A DNA stretch of 42,968 bases from Candidatus Aminicenantota bacterium (lineage in GTDB: Bacteria > Acidobacteriota > Aminicenantia > Aminicenantales > Aminicenantaceae): NCBI GenBank assembly GCA_016927475.1, contig JAFGMO010000022.1, forward strand, positions 1 through 42,968. Direction: 5' to 3'. Shown here piece after piece: positions 1 to 7,920 of this stretch. Under the pieces are notes generated by a model, which was given only the letters and a program-made list of their open reading frames with translations, did no database searches and had not been told where the DNA came from. Each line of letters starts with the position of its first letter. Position 1 is the stretch's first letter. The translations under genes and the position numbers were made by a program.

Positions 1-32
1 CCTGCATTATTACCTAGAAAATAACAACAGTC

Positions 33-55
33 ATCACCCGGTTCATCCGGGTGAT
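33..55. repeat. Perfect 9-bp stem-loop
   Basis: ATCACCCGG (33-41) and CCGGGTGAT (47-55) are exact reverse complements around the five-base loop TTCAT. No T-tract follows on the plus strand, so it is a poor intrinsic terminator in that direction. It lies upstream of the first gene and could be the tail of a gene outside the window, or a protein or RNA recognition site. No coding region is visible in bases 1-172. Confidence 0.6.
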
Positions 56-109
56 CCAGTATTACAGGCAATAATTTTCATCGTTCGCGGGTGCGCATGC
101 GCATGAAAA

Positions 110-129
110 ATTCATAAATTTGGCCGACA
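110..129 (-). repeat. 20-bp inverted-repeat partner of 741-760
   Basis: The reverse complement of 110-129 matches 741-760 (TGTCGTCCGAATTTATGAAT) at 18 of 20 positions. The two copies point inward or outward around the lipoprotein gene at 194-631. A third, shorter copy of the core lies at 636-648. The arrangement looks like terminal repeats of a small element or a dispersed repeat family. No transposase is present. Confidence 0.55.
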
Positions 130-193
130 ACAATAATCTTTTTCCCTTTATTCACAGGTTGAAAACCGTCACGTGACCTCTTATGATAACAAC

Positions 194-631
194 ATGAAAA
201 AAAATATTTTGTTTTTTACGGTGGTTGGCTTTTTGCTCGTTTCCTGCACGTTATTTGGAACCGATGTCAAAAAAATCAAGGAGGAAATCCGGTCGGTTAT
301 CGATCGGCAGCAGAAAGCCTGGAATGCCCATGACATTGAAGGATTTATGGCCGATTACTGGAAGTCGAAAGATTTCACCTTCCAGTCCGGCGACCGTCGT
401 CTTTACGGATGGGAGACACTGCTCGAACGGTACCGTGTTCGTTATGCCGGAGAAAAGATGGGCCGGTTGACTTTTTCCGACCTCCAGATTTGTGTTTTAG
501 CGGCGGATTGTGCTTATGCCCTCGGCCGTTGGAAGGTCGAGGAGGAAGAAACGGTGGATGAGGGTGTTTTTACCATCATTTTCCGGCGTTTTCCGGATGG
601 CTGGAAAATCATTCACGACCATTCCTCCTGA
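194..631 (+). CDS. NTF2-like (DUF4440/SnoaL-type) lipoprotein
   Basis: The product has 145 residues. It opens with MKK, a hydrophobic stretch and a lipobox-like LVSC at about residues 14-17, so it is probably a lipoprotein exported to the periplasmic face. The rest matches the cone-shaped NTF2/SnoaL fold: a long N-terminal helix with the QQKAWNAHDIEGF pattern, a YGWETLLERY segment, and a closing strand GWKIIHDHSS typical of DUF4440 proteins. That family is small and functionally mixed, so no reaction can be assigned. An in-frame GTG at 173 would add seven residues ahead of the lysines; the ATG at 194 fits the signal peptide better, though no strong ribosome-binding site is visible. The gene stands alone between inverted repeats. 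Confidence 0.75.
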   Translation: MKKNILFFTVVGFLLVSCTLFGTDVKKIKEEIRSVIDRQQKAWNAHDIEGFMADYWKSKDFTFQSGDRRLYGWETLLERYRVRYAGEKMGRLTFSDLQICVLAADCAYALGRWKVEEEETVDEGVFTIIFRRFPDGWKIIHDHSS

Positions 632-635
632 AAGG

Positions 636-755
636 TAAATTCGGACGAATTTCTCTTTCTAAGTTCAGGAATAATGTTTCAATCTTGGCATGACCAGCAA
701 ATATTATAAAAAGACAACTCGTATGGAAAATATATATTAGTGTCGTCCGAATTTA
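636..755. mobile_element. Possible 120-bp MITE-like element
   Basis: TAAATTCGGACGA (636-648) and TCGTCCGAATTTA (743-755) are exact 13-bp inverted repeats bounding an AT-rich, ORF-free stretch. The outermost TA on each side would fit a TA target duplication, as seen with IS630/Tc1-mariner-type elements. The left arm is also locally palindromic (AAATTCG-GA-CGAATTT, 637-652), so a terminator or operator for the flanking convergent genes is an alternative. Identification as a mobile element is inference without a second copy in the window. Confidence 0.4.
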
Positions 756-768
756 TGAATAATACAAA

Positions 769-2979
769 TCAGAAGCGCCACAGATAGGAAGCCTTAAAGA
801 AAAAGCTCCGCTTGACGTTCTGCATATTCCCCCGTCCCGGTTGCCATTCTCCCCCGGTCCATTCGCGGCGGTCGTATATTCCTCCATAGCCGACATGGAG
901 AACCGTCCCCGGAATCAGGGTGAATGAGGCTAAAAAGTCGGTCAGCATTTTTTTCTCGTAGCTGTCGTATTGGACGATGGCCCGTATGAAAAAATATTTA
1001 TTGAACTGGTAGGTAACCTGGGAATTTATGATGTTTACGATATAAATGCGCTCTTTATCCCGGGAAAAATCGTTGTGCATCACATAACAGAAAAGCCTGA
1101 GATTCCCGCCGGGCTGGATGATGAAGGAAAACTCACCGAGACGTCCGTTTCCCAGGTAAGGATCTTCTTCCGAATAGTAAATCTGGTTTCCTAACCAGAA
1201 TCCTCCGCTGAGGCGCAGCCATTTGAAGAGCTGTATACCGCCCCCGGCATCGATGCTTTTTTGATGGAATGTTTTTCCGGCCCAGCCTTCTTTTTGTTTG
1301 ATGAGGTTGATGGAAAATACTCCCTGGCGGGTAAAATAAAATTCGCTTGATAGGCGGTAAAAATTGTCGTCCAGGCCCGTGGTGTGGTCATGGAGGTGCT
1401 GGTAGGTAAAATGCGGGGAGATGCGTCTCAACCAGCTCGTTTTTTCGGGATTAGTGAAAAAATTTGGGCCGATCCAAATCCAGCCTTCGGTGATACCCGT
1501 CCGCCTGAGGAATCCGGACTCGATGTCGAAGTCACGATCGATATGCTCGAACGCCCCCGAAATTCCCAGGGATCGTGTTTGATAGGAATACATGAGATTA
1601 ACGTCTGAGCCATGGCTGCTTTCTTTCAATTCCGGATCACGCGACAGACTCTGCATGAAGGACCCGAAAATTTGGTGGTTGTTGAGAAAGCGAAGGCCGA
1701 TATCCGTCCCTGCGACGCGATTGTATCCCCCGGCGAATTCCCTGCCGCTGTACAGGGCACCGAAATAATTGTCTCCACCTAAACTGTATTTTCCCCGGGC
1801 GATGGAGAAGGTGGCCCTTTTGCCTTCAAAGGGATTGGCCTCGTTTTCCCAGGGAGCACCCGGCGACTCATCTCCGGCCGCTAGCACTCCGACAGCCGTT
1901 TTCCCGACGGCACCCGTCAGCTTGGCTCCCCAAAGAGGGTCAATGATCCGCCTGGTGTGAACGGGCCTTTCGAAGTAACCATAGGGCATGGTGAAAAAAC
2001 TGAAAATATCCGCTCCCTCCATGAAAAAGGGCCGTTTTTCGCTGAAAAATATGGGATAGCGGCGGTTAACCTCGACCTGATAAGAATCGGATTCTACCTG
2101 GCTGAAATCCGGATTGAGGGTAAAGTCCGCCGTAAGGGAGGATGTGAGGCCGTATTTCAAGCTGATGCCGGGTTCTATAAAAGTATCCGCTTTTCCCCAT
2201 TTATTTTGGGTTTCCCGCTGGCTGTTTCCTCCCATGGTCATGCTGGGTAGAATTTCAAGGTTGAGGGGTGCTTTGAGGTTATCGAAAGCCATCACGGAGT
2301 GAACATTGAAGATGCCCTCTCCCGGCTCGATTTTCGGCCAGGAGCCGCTCATTCCCAGTCTGCTGATACGTCTCCAGAACAGGATGCCCATCCGTACATC
2401 GTCGCCGCTCTTGAATCGGATGGTTTTTAAGGGAATCCTGATCTCAACTTGGTAGCCGTCTTCGGTCATCCGGCCGGCGCTCTCCCAGACGAAGTCCGGT
2501 GCGAGGTCTTCTCCGCTGACGGCAGAGGTCAAGATGTCTCCTTGGATGCCGCTGGGATTGACAAAAAAATCATAAGATGTCTGCTTGTTTCCTTGAGAGT
2601 CCAGGGAAAGTCCCACCCAATCGTCGGCAAAGATGGAATCCCTTCGTGTGACCGATGTTTTGATTTTACCGGGTTCGTTGTCGAAGCAGTGAAAGGCAAA
2701 ATAGAGGTTTTCTCCGTCGTAAGCCATCCAGATCAAAGTTTTGTGGGGGAAAGGATCTCCATAGGTGGGATTATAGGTGACGAAATTTTTGTCAACGGGA
2801 GAGACATTGTCCCAAGCAGCGTCATCGATGATGCCGTCTATACAGGGAGCATCGGAAAGTTTCGGCGGCCGAAGGGAGGAAGATGAACCGGATCCTTCAC
2901 CTTGGACTCGAACCGGCTGGAGAAAAAAACACGCTCCGATCACCATGAAGAATATGGCGGATTTACCTTTCTTTTTCAT
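769..2979 (-). CDS. DUF5916 outer-membrane protein with N-terminal CBM9-like domain
   Basis: The 736-residue product has a signal peptide (MKKKGKS plus hydrophobic core). A CBM9-like beta-sandwich follows at about residues 40-215, with the hallmark DGIIDDAAW near its start. The rest, to the C-terminal WRF, is a DUF5916 region: NPDFSQVE and the FFSEKRPFFMEGADIF segment are characteristic, and the alternating pattern ending in phenylalanine suits an outer-membrane beta-barrel. The family is widespread in Bacteroidota and Aminicenantes-like bacteria and is often thought to handle carbohydrates at the surface, but no substrate is established. The start was chosen at 2979 because AAGGAG lies nine bases upstream; an in-frame start at 3006 would place that site inside the gene. 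It appears monocistronic. Confidence 0.85.
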   Translation of the reverse strand: MKKKGKSAIFFMVIGACFFLQPVRVQGEGSGSSSSLRPPKLSDAPCIDGIIDDAAWDNVSPVDKNFVTYNPTYGDPFPHKTLIWMAYDGENLYFAFHCFDNEPGKIKTSVTRRDSIFADDWVGLSLDSQGNKQTSYDFFVNPSGIQGDILTSAVSGEDLAPDFVWESAGRMTEDGYQVEIRIPLKTIRFKSGDDVRMGILFWRRISRLGMSGSWPKIEPGEGIFNVHSVMAFDNLKAPLNLEILPSMTMGGNSQRETQNKWGKADTFIEPGISLKYGLTSSLTADFTLNPDFSQVESDSYQVEVNRRYPIFFSEKRPFFMEGADIFSFFTMPYGYFERPVHTRRIIDPLWGAKLTGAVGKTAVGVLAAGDESPGAPWENEANPFEGKRATFSIARGKYSLGGDNYFGALYSGREFAGGYNRVAGTDIGLRFLNNHQIFGSFMQSLSRDPELKESSHGSDVNLMYSYQTRSLGISGAFEHIDRDFDIESGFLRRTGITEGWIWIGPNFFTNPEKTSWLRRISPHFTYQHLHDHTTGLDDNFYRLSSEFYFTRQGVFSINLIKQKEGWAGKTFHQKSIDAGGGIQLFKWLRLSGGFWLGNQIYYSEEDPYLGNGRLGEFSFIIQPGGNLRLFCYVMHNDFSRDKERIYIVNIINSQVTYQFNKYFFIRAIVQYDSYEKKMLTDFLASFTLIPGTVLHVGYGGIYDRREWTGGEWQPGRGNMQNVKRSFFFKASYLWRF

Positions 2980-3198
2980 TCGGAGTGCTCCTTGAATATT
3001 GCCCAAAGATCAGGATTATTTGCGAAAAATGAATTTTTTTTGTAGAAGTCCCGCTTAAGAAGAAACATTTGCACAAAATTCTCTGACGGCCGCCGTTTTG
3101 TCCTTTTAAAAGTGCTGTTAATAAATACGTACTTTCGGGTGAAATAGTTGCCATACCGGCAGTAGTGAAAAGATGGGGAGATAATTCCCGGATCTCGG

Positions 3199-3957
3199 TT
3201 ATTTTTTTCGAGCTTTATAGATGAAATTCGAGGTGCTGTTAAAACGGCCTGAAGCGGCCAGAAAATTTTCGATGATGAATCCTTTTTTTCCCAGGTGATT
3301 TTTTATCTCTTCCGGTTTGTAGTAGTGCCTGATCGGAACAAAATACCAGTCCATGATCAGTTCTTCCAGTGTCTCTCCCTTTCGGGATTTTTCGCGCCGC
3401 TTAAACAGAAAAACAACGGGTGCTAAAAAAAAGGCCAAAATCTTGCAGAGGGATTTCCAGGACCAGCGGGGTGTCCGGACGAGAGTCTTGCGGATGATCT
3501 CGTGAATAAAGGTCAGTTTAGTCCGTGTGTAAACGGCGAGTAGCAGGGATCCTTCTTTTTTAAGGACGCGTATAAGCTCATTGACGGCCCGTAAAGGGTC
3601 TGTTGTATGGTGGACTGTGCCCCAGGCCCAGACAATATCGAAAAATTCGCTTTCGTAGGGGAGAGCAAGCATATCCTGCTTTTCAAACCGCGTGTTTTTC
3701 AAGCCGAATTTTTTACTGAGCTTGCGGGCCGTGTTAAGACTGCCTTCACTTATATCGATGCCCGTTACCTGACCTGCCCCTTTGTTGGCGAAAATGATGC
3801 TGAAAATGCCTGTTCCGCACCCGGCATCCAGAACCCACTTTGATTTAACCTCTTTTTCCGAATAAAAAAGCTCCCAGTGTTTTTCCGTTTCCGGGTATTC
3901 AGGAATGTACTCCGTCCAGACTACATCATAAAAACGTCCCACTTTCTCTTTGTTCAT
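3199..3957 (-). CDS. Class I SAM-dependent methyltransferase (Methyltransf_11 type)
   Basis: The product has 252 residues with a Rossmann methyltransferase core. Motif I is VLDAGCGTG (42-50), followed by the acidic end of strand two in VTGIDIS, a QDMLALPYES segment (motif post-II) and WGTVHHTTDPLRAVNELIRVLKKEG (motifs II/III). A mildly hydrophobic insert near residues 165-195 (ILAFFLAPVVFLF) may touch the membrane. The C-terminal part carries HYYKPEEI, seen in related envelope-glycan methyltransferases. The acceptor cannot be read from sequence. It lies 156 bases downstream of the SDR gene in the same direction, but a long palindrome sits between them, so co-transcription is uncertain. GGGGAAAAAG precedes the ATG. 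Confidence 0.8.
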   Translation of the reverse strand: MNKEKVGRFYDVVWTEYIPEYPETEKHWELFYSEKEVKSKWVLDAGCGTGIFSIIFANKGAGQVTGIDISEGSLNTARKLSKKFGLKNTRFEKQDMLALPYESEFFDIVWAWGTVHHTTDPLRAVNELIRVLKKEGSLLLAVYTRTKLTFIHEIIRKTLVRTPRWSWKSLCKILAFFLAPVVFLFKRREKSRKGETLEELIMDWYFVPIRHYYKPEEIKNHLGKKGFIIENFLAASGRFNSTSNFIYKARKK

Positions 3958-3969
3958 GTGTCTTTTTCC

Positions 3970-4010
3970 CCGGTGACAGGGTCAAAGACAATTGTCTTAA
4001 CCTGCACCGG
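3970..4010. repeat. REP-like long imperfect palindrome
   Basis: The segment folds almost completely on itself. Its centre is the perfect 14-bp palindrome AAGACAATTGTCTT (3985-3998), and the outer arms CCGGTG...CACCGG (3970-3975 and 4005-4010) also pair, with CAGG/CCTG between them. Arms are 20-23 bases with three unpaired bases. It lies between the SDR and methyltransferase genes, just upstream of the latter's start, where the minus-strand transcript would form a strong hairpin. It resembles extragenic palindromes mobilised by REP-associated tyrosine transposases; that link is inference. Confidence 0.6.
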
Positions 4011-4113
4011 AACATGCTATTAATACGGGTCAAAAGAATAACGTAGTTTACCGGCAGAACTCTTCGAAGTCAACTTAGGAAAAATAAGATATTTATATTG
4101 GTTGTCCCTCAGG

Positions 4114-5082
4114 CTACATCCATCCCTTTTCCCTATACCATTCAACGGTTTTTTTTATACCTGTGGAAAAATCCATTTGTGGGGCGTAGCCCAGTTCCCG
4201 GCGGGCTTTTTCGATGGACAAAGGTTTGGGGTGGATGAAAAAAGAGAGTTTTGACGGAGTAAGAGGAGCCTCTTTTCCGAAGAAGCGGAAAGATTTCCCC
4301 AGAATCCAGGCTGCAGTTTTCACCGGAAGCAGAGAAAGCCGGACTCTGGGGATTTTTGTGCCGACGGCTTGAGCGATGGTCCGGACGATGTCGCGCACCG
4401 TCAGCACTTCATGTCCGGCCATGTGATAAATCTCCCCGCTCTTTCCTTTTTCCGCACAGAGGAGAATTCCCTGAATTAGGTCATTGACATAAACCGGTGT
4501 CTGGCGTGTATTGCCCCGGGAGACGAGGACGAATCTTTTTCTGGCTATGGCCCGGATCAGCTTGAAGGTTCTTTTGTCTTCAGGACCATAAACCCAGCCT
4601 GGCCTGATAATGACCACTTCCATTTTATTCCCCCCTGCCTCGAGCGCAGCCTTTTCCCCTTCGAGCTTGGTTAAGTCGTAGACATCGATGGGATAAGGAG
4701 TATGTTTTTCATCGGCCGGGCTGTTGGCTTCCACCCTTCCCAGGACTCCCGCCGAGCTGAAGTGAATGAATCGTTTTACCCCCGCTTTTTCGGCATAAAA
4801 GAGAAGCTTTTCCGTTCCTTCCACATTAATGCGTCTGAATTCCTCGGCTCCGATAAGGGAAGCTCCCAGGGCGGCCGAGAGGTGGAAAACAATGTCCCGG
4901 TCTTCCAGGGCTTTTTTCAGAATGCCGGGATCGGTGATGTCCCCCCAAACAACGCTGCATTCGGACTCTCCAGGAAAATGTCTATGGTGAAGAAGAAGCC
5001 TGACTGAATGCTTGTTTTCCAGGAGGCGCCGGGTCAGATGAGAGCCAATAAATCCCGAAGCCCCGGTAACCAGTATTTTCAT
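4114..5082 (-). CDS. NAD-dependent epimerase/dehydratase (extended SDR)
   Basis: This 322-residue protein is an extended short-chain dehydrogenase/reductase. The nucleotide-binding motif GASGFIG is at residues 7-13, the catalytic serine region FSSAG at 108-112, and the Y-x3-K pair is Y135/K139 in YDLTK. RPGWVYGPED is the usual substrate-side loop. Such enzymes epimerise, dehydrate or reduce nucleotide sugars, or act on isoprenoid or sterol substrates; the C-terminal half (KLSFFIHPKPLSIEKARRELGYAP) is of the kind seen in general NAD-dependent epimerases, so the substrate stays open. The start overlaps the end of the GT4 gene by four bases (ATGA), pointing to translational coupling in a GT2-GT4-SDR operon. 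Confidence 0.85.
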   Translation of the reverse strand: MKILVTGASGFIGSHLTRRLLENKHSVRLLLHHRHFPGESECSVVWGDITDPGILKKALEDRDIVFHLSAALGASLIGAEEFRRINVEGTEKLLFYAEKAGVKRFIHFSSAGVLGRVEANSPADEKHTPYPIDVYDLTKLEGEKAALEAGGNKMEVVIIRPGWVYGPEDKRTFKLIRAIARKRFVLVSRGNTRQTPVYVNDLIQGILLCAEKGKSGEIYHMAGHEVLTVRDIVRTIAQAVGTKIPRVRLSLLPVKTAAWILGKSFRFFGKEAPLTPSKLSFFIHPKPLSIEKARRELGYAPQMDFSTGIKKTVEWYREKGWM

Positions 5083-6266
5083 GTCGACGATTCCCTTTTA
5101 TGTATATTTCGGGCCAGCGCCGCTTTTAAGGCCCGGTCCATTTTCGTGCAGTATTTTGCTTCCGTATATTCTTGGTCGGCTTTCTCCTTGGCGCGGCGGG
5201 CTCTCTTTTGAGCCTCTTGGTTGAAGAGAGCAAAACGGATGGCATCGGCAAAAGGTCGCGGCATGGGCGCCGACAGCACTGCTAGACGGTCATTCAAGAC
5301 CTGGGAGTGTGTCCAGAGATCGGTTGCCACCAGGGGTTTTCCCGACTTAAGCTGTGAATAAATTTTGAGGGGTGTGTTCGTCCCGGAAATTCTTGGGGAA
5401 ACCAAAACATCGGCCGCTGCGATATAAAGGAGGACATCATGCGGGGGGACTTCGCCGGCAAATACAATCCGTTTGGTGATACCCAGTTTCGCCGCCTTCT
5501 TTTTCATTTTTTTTATGTCGAACGGATTTCCTCCGACAAGAACAAAAACGACGCCTTTTTTTTGAATCAGGGCCGCACTCTCCAGCAGGAGAGGAATACC
5601 CTGGTAAGGCTGGAAATTTCCGGCGTAGAGCACGATTTTTTGTCCTGAGGGTGCCAGTTCCCTTTGTTTTTTTTGAATTTTTTTGGGAATTATTTTTTTG
5701 CTTTCGAAATCAAGGAAATTTTCGATGAGAAAAGCTTTTCCGGCCCATCCCGCTTTTTTTACCCTGTCCAGGAGATCCGGACAGATAACCAGAATGGAGT
5801 CCGCCTGCCGAAGAACAGCATTTTCCATGGATTGAAAAAGGCGGATCAGAATCCTTGAGCGGGTGAATTGAAAATTTTTCAATTGTTGGGGAAGACAGGA
5901 ATGCATGTCATAGATATGGGGGAGGCGCCAAAATTTCGCCAGGATTAAGCCTATAAAGGAAGCTTCTTCGTGTGTAAAAATCATATCGTAACGCTTGATG
6001 AGAAGTTGAAAAAATGCCCGGCAGAAAAGAAAAATGTCCAACGGAATTTTTATGAGAGAAGGCCCGATTTTTATTTTTTGGATGAAGGAGATACGGGGTG
6101 TGCGAAAAATTCTCAAGTTTCGGAAGGATATATTTTGGCCCAGGTGATAGGTAACTAGGTCAACATGGTGACCTAATTCGGTCAAAGCCTTGATTCTGAA
6201 ATAAACGCTGATCGGGGTCCCCCTGGGTTGGAAAAACGGTTCAGGGGCCAGCATGAGGATGTTCAT
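5079..6266 (-). CDS. Family 4 glycosyltransferase (GT-B)
   Basis: The product has 395 residues and the GT-B two-domain plan. The N-terminus NILMLAPEPFFQPRGTP carries the usual acceptor-domain start with a glycine-containing loop. The C-terminal donor domain has VLYAGNFQPYQGIPLLLESA, VGGNPFD and SPRISGTNTPLKIYSQLKSGKP, which corresponds to the nucleotide-sugar-binding region. It probably moves a sugar from a nucleotide donor onto a glycolipid or surface polysaccharide at the cytoplasmic membrane. Two starts are possible: TTG at 6284, which overlaps the GT2 stop (TTGA), or ATG at 6266, 14 bases after it. The ATG is preferred because homologues usually begin at this motif. Sugar specificity cannot be read. 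Confidence 0.85.
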   Translation of the reverse strand: MNILMLAPEPFFQPRGTPISVYFRIKALTELGHHVDLVTYHLGQNISFRNLRIFRTPRISFIQKIKIGPSLIKIPLDIFLFCRAFFQLLIKRYDMIFTHEEASFIGLILAKFWRLPHIYDMHSCLPQQLKNFQFTRSRILIRLFQSMENAVLRQADSILVICPDLLDRVKKAGWAGKAFLIENFLDFESKKIIPKKIQKKQRELAPSGQKIVLYAGNFQPYQGIPLLLESAALIQKKGVVFVLVGGNPFDIKKMKKKAAKLGITKRIVFAGEVPPHDVLLYIAAADVLVSPRISGTNTPLKIYSQLKSGKPLVATDLWTHSQVLNDRLAVLSAPMPRPFADAIRFALFNQEAQKRARRAKEKADQEYTEAKYCTKMDRALKAALARNIHKRESST

Positions 6267-6280
6267 CAGTTTTTTTGGCG

Positions 6281-7255
6281 TCAAGACTCATCGGAATCGG
6301 AATCGATGATTTCACGAATATAATAAATTTTTTTTGCCGACGATTCATGGTAGGCCCGCACCATGATCTCGGCCAGGAGTCCAAGGGTTACAAACTGGAT
6401 GCCAGTGACCGTCAGCAGGATAGCCAGCAGAAGAAGGGGACGGCCGGCTATCGAGTGTTTAAGAATCAACCGCTTGTAGGATAAAATGATTCCGATGACG
6501 ACTCCGGTAAAGCCCGTGATAAATCCAAAGAAGCCGAAGATCTGAAGGGGGCGTGTTGAGTAGCTCAACATAAATTTTACGGTTATAAGATCGAGGATAA
6601 CCCTCGGTGTCCGCATAATGGTATATTTGGATTTCCCCTTTTTTCGCGGCCTGTGATTTACCTTTATCTCGGTGATGGAAGCCCCAATTTCGCTGGCCAG
6701 GGCCGGTATAAACCGGTGCATCTCTCCGTAGAGGCGGAGATTTTTAACGACATCTTTACGAAAGGCTTTGAGCGTGCAGCCGTAGTCGTGGAGCTTCACT
6801 TTCGTCATCCAGGAAATCAACCGGTTGGCGATGGCTGATGGAAGGCGTCTGGTCAGAAATTTATCTTTTCGCTTCAAACGCCAGCCGCTGACAATGTCGA
6901 ATCCCTGTCCGATTTTTTCGATGAGGGGAGGAATATCCCGGGGATCGTTTTGGAGATCTCCGTCAAGGGTGACGATGATATCCCCCTTAGCATAATCAAA
7001 ACCTGCGGCAAGCGCGGCGGTCTGGCCGAAATTTTTGCGAAATTTGATAAGCTTAACCTTTGGATCTTTTTTCTGGATGGCCTTCAGGATAGGATACGAA
7101 TCATCCCAGCTTCCGTCGTCGATGAAGATGACCTCGTAGGATTTTTCCAGCTTTTTCAGGACCGGTAAAAGTTCTTCATAAAGGTCAGGGATATTTTTTG
7201 CTTCGTTGTAAATGGGGATAACGATAGACAGATAAATTTTAATCTCAGGCTTCAT
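6281..7255 (-). CDS. Family 2 glycosyltransferase, polyprenyl-phosphate sugar synthase type
   Basis: The 324-residue product has a GT-A catalytic domain. SIVIPIYNEAKNI starts the fold, IDDGSWDDS binds the nucleotide, and LDGDLQNDP holds the metal-binding DxD-like motif. HRPRKKGKSKY lies near the end of the domain. Two C-terminal membrane segments follow (about 235-258 and 273-298). This is the DPM1/GtrB/ArnC-like arrangement in which a sugar is loaded onto undecaprenyl phosphate. It is the first gene of the cluster with GT4 and SDR, so a lipid-linked sugar for envelope glycans is likely. The start was placed at the ATG at 7255; a TTG at 7264 is in frame but less likely. Confidence 0.85.
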   Translation of the reverse strand: MKPEIKIYLSIVIPIYNEAKNIPDLYEELLPVLKKLEKSYEVIFIDDGSWDDSYPILKAIQKKDPKVKLIKFRKNFGQTAALAAGFDYAKGDIIVTLDGDLQNDPRDIPPLIEKIGQGFDIVSGWRLKRKDKFLTRRLPSAIANRLISWMTKVKLHDYGCTLKAFRKDVVKNLRLYGEMHRFIPALASEIGASITEIKVNHRPRKKGKSKYTIMRTPRVILDLITVKFMLSYSTRPLQIFGFFGFITGFTGVVIGIILSYKRLILKHSIAGRPLLLLAILLTVTGIQFVTLGLLAEIMVRAYHESSAKKIYYIREIIDSDSDES

Positions 7256-7322
7256 CCCGGCCAATATATCATACTTGGAATGGCAAACTCAATGAGCCTG
7301 GAACATACAGATTAGATATACA

Positions 7323-7351
7323 TTGACAGAGTTTGTTCGTTGTCCTAAAAT
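7323..7351 (+). promoter_or_regulatory. Sigma-70-type promoter for the receiver gene
   Basis: TTGACA (7323-7328) and TAAAAT (7346-7351) are separated by exactly 17 bases. Transcription would begin near 7358, leaving only about nine bases before the ATG at 7367, with no visible Shine-Dalgarno sequence. The promoter lies in the divergent gap between the GT2 gene and the receiver gene. Confidence 0.65.
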
Positions 7352-7366
7352 TCAACATACGTTATC

Positions 7367-7816
7367 ATGTCTGAAAAAAAGATTCTTGTCGTTGATTTTG
7401 ATGCGAATAGCTTGGAGTCCTCCAAGTCTTTATTCGAATCCCACGGATTAAAAGTCGTAACGGCCCGCGATGGCGAGGCGGGGTACGACATGTTCAAGAA
7501 GGAAAAGCCCGACCTGGTGATCCTCGAGGCGATGATTCCCAAACTGCATGGTTTTGACCTGACACAAAAGATATGCCAGGATTCAAAAGGCCAGGTTCCG
7601 GTCATTATTGTTACCGGTGTCTACAAGGGTTCTCAATACAGGAATGAAGCCCTTCGATTTTTAGGAGCCGCAGAGTATTTCGAAAAACCTTTTAATACCG
7701 ACAAACTGGTGGATGTCGTTCTCAATCTCTTGTATGATGAAACGGAAATCCGGATGGATCTCCCATCAAAAGAAAAAGTCCTCGAAACTCTAAAAGAGAT
7801 GCTGGAAAAGACCTGA
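7367..7816 (+). CDS. Stand-alone receiver-domain protein with Glu at the phosphoacceptor position
   Basis: The product has 149 residues: one CheY-like receiver domain (about 4-125) and a short helical tail. The switch threonine T83 (IIVTG) and the conserved lysine K107 (FEKPF) are present. The position normally held by the phosphoacceptor aspartate is E54 (VILEAMIPKLHGF), and the N-terminal acidic pair reads D10-F11-D12 rather than two adjacent acidic residues. The domain may therefore be phosphorylation-independent or locked in one state. No output domain and no adjacent histidine kinase are present. It is followed after 104 bases by accD. A near-consensus promoter sits directly upstream, with almost no leader. 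Confidence 0.85.
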   Translation: MSEKKILVVDFDANSLESSKSLFESHGLKVVTARDGEAGYDMFKKEKPDLVILEAMIPKLHGFDLTQKICQDSKGQVPVIIVTGVYKGSQYRNEALRFLGAAEYFEKPFNTDKLVDVVLNLLYDETEIRMDLPSKEKVLETLKEMLEKT

Positions 7817-7920
7817 AATAGATTATAAAGTCGATAGGAGCTTTTTCTCCCACAGTGATCGAAAAGGAAAACACAATAAAAGTTTTAATCAGATAAGAGG
7901 AATTATAAAGGGATAATCTC

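Noticed and set aside
2449..2886. 145-codon frame on the plus strand
   Set aside because: It is antisense to the CBM9-like domain of the DUF5916 gene and has no RBS or recognisable domain.
2904..2920. tRNA T-arm-like GGTTCGAGTCC on the minus strand
   Set aside because: It lies in the signal-peptide region of the DUF5916 gene, and no matching acceptor, D or anticodon arms could be found.
3086..3096. ACGGC-C-GCCGT palindrome followed by TTTT
   Set aside because: The one-base loop and short stem make it unlikely to fold as a terminator, and no plus-strand gene ends there.
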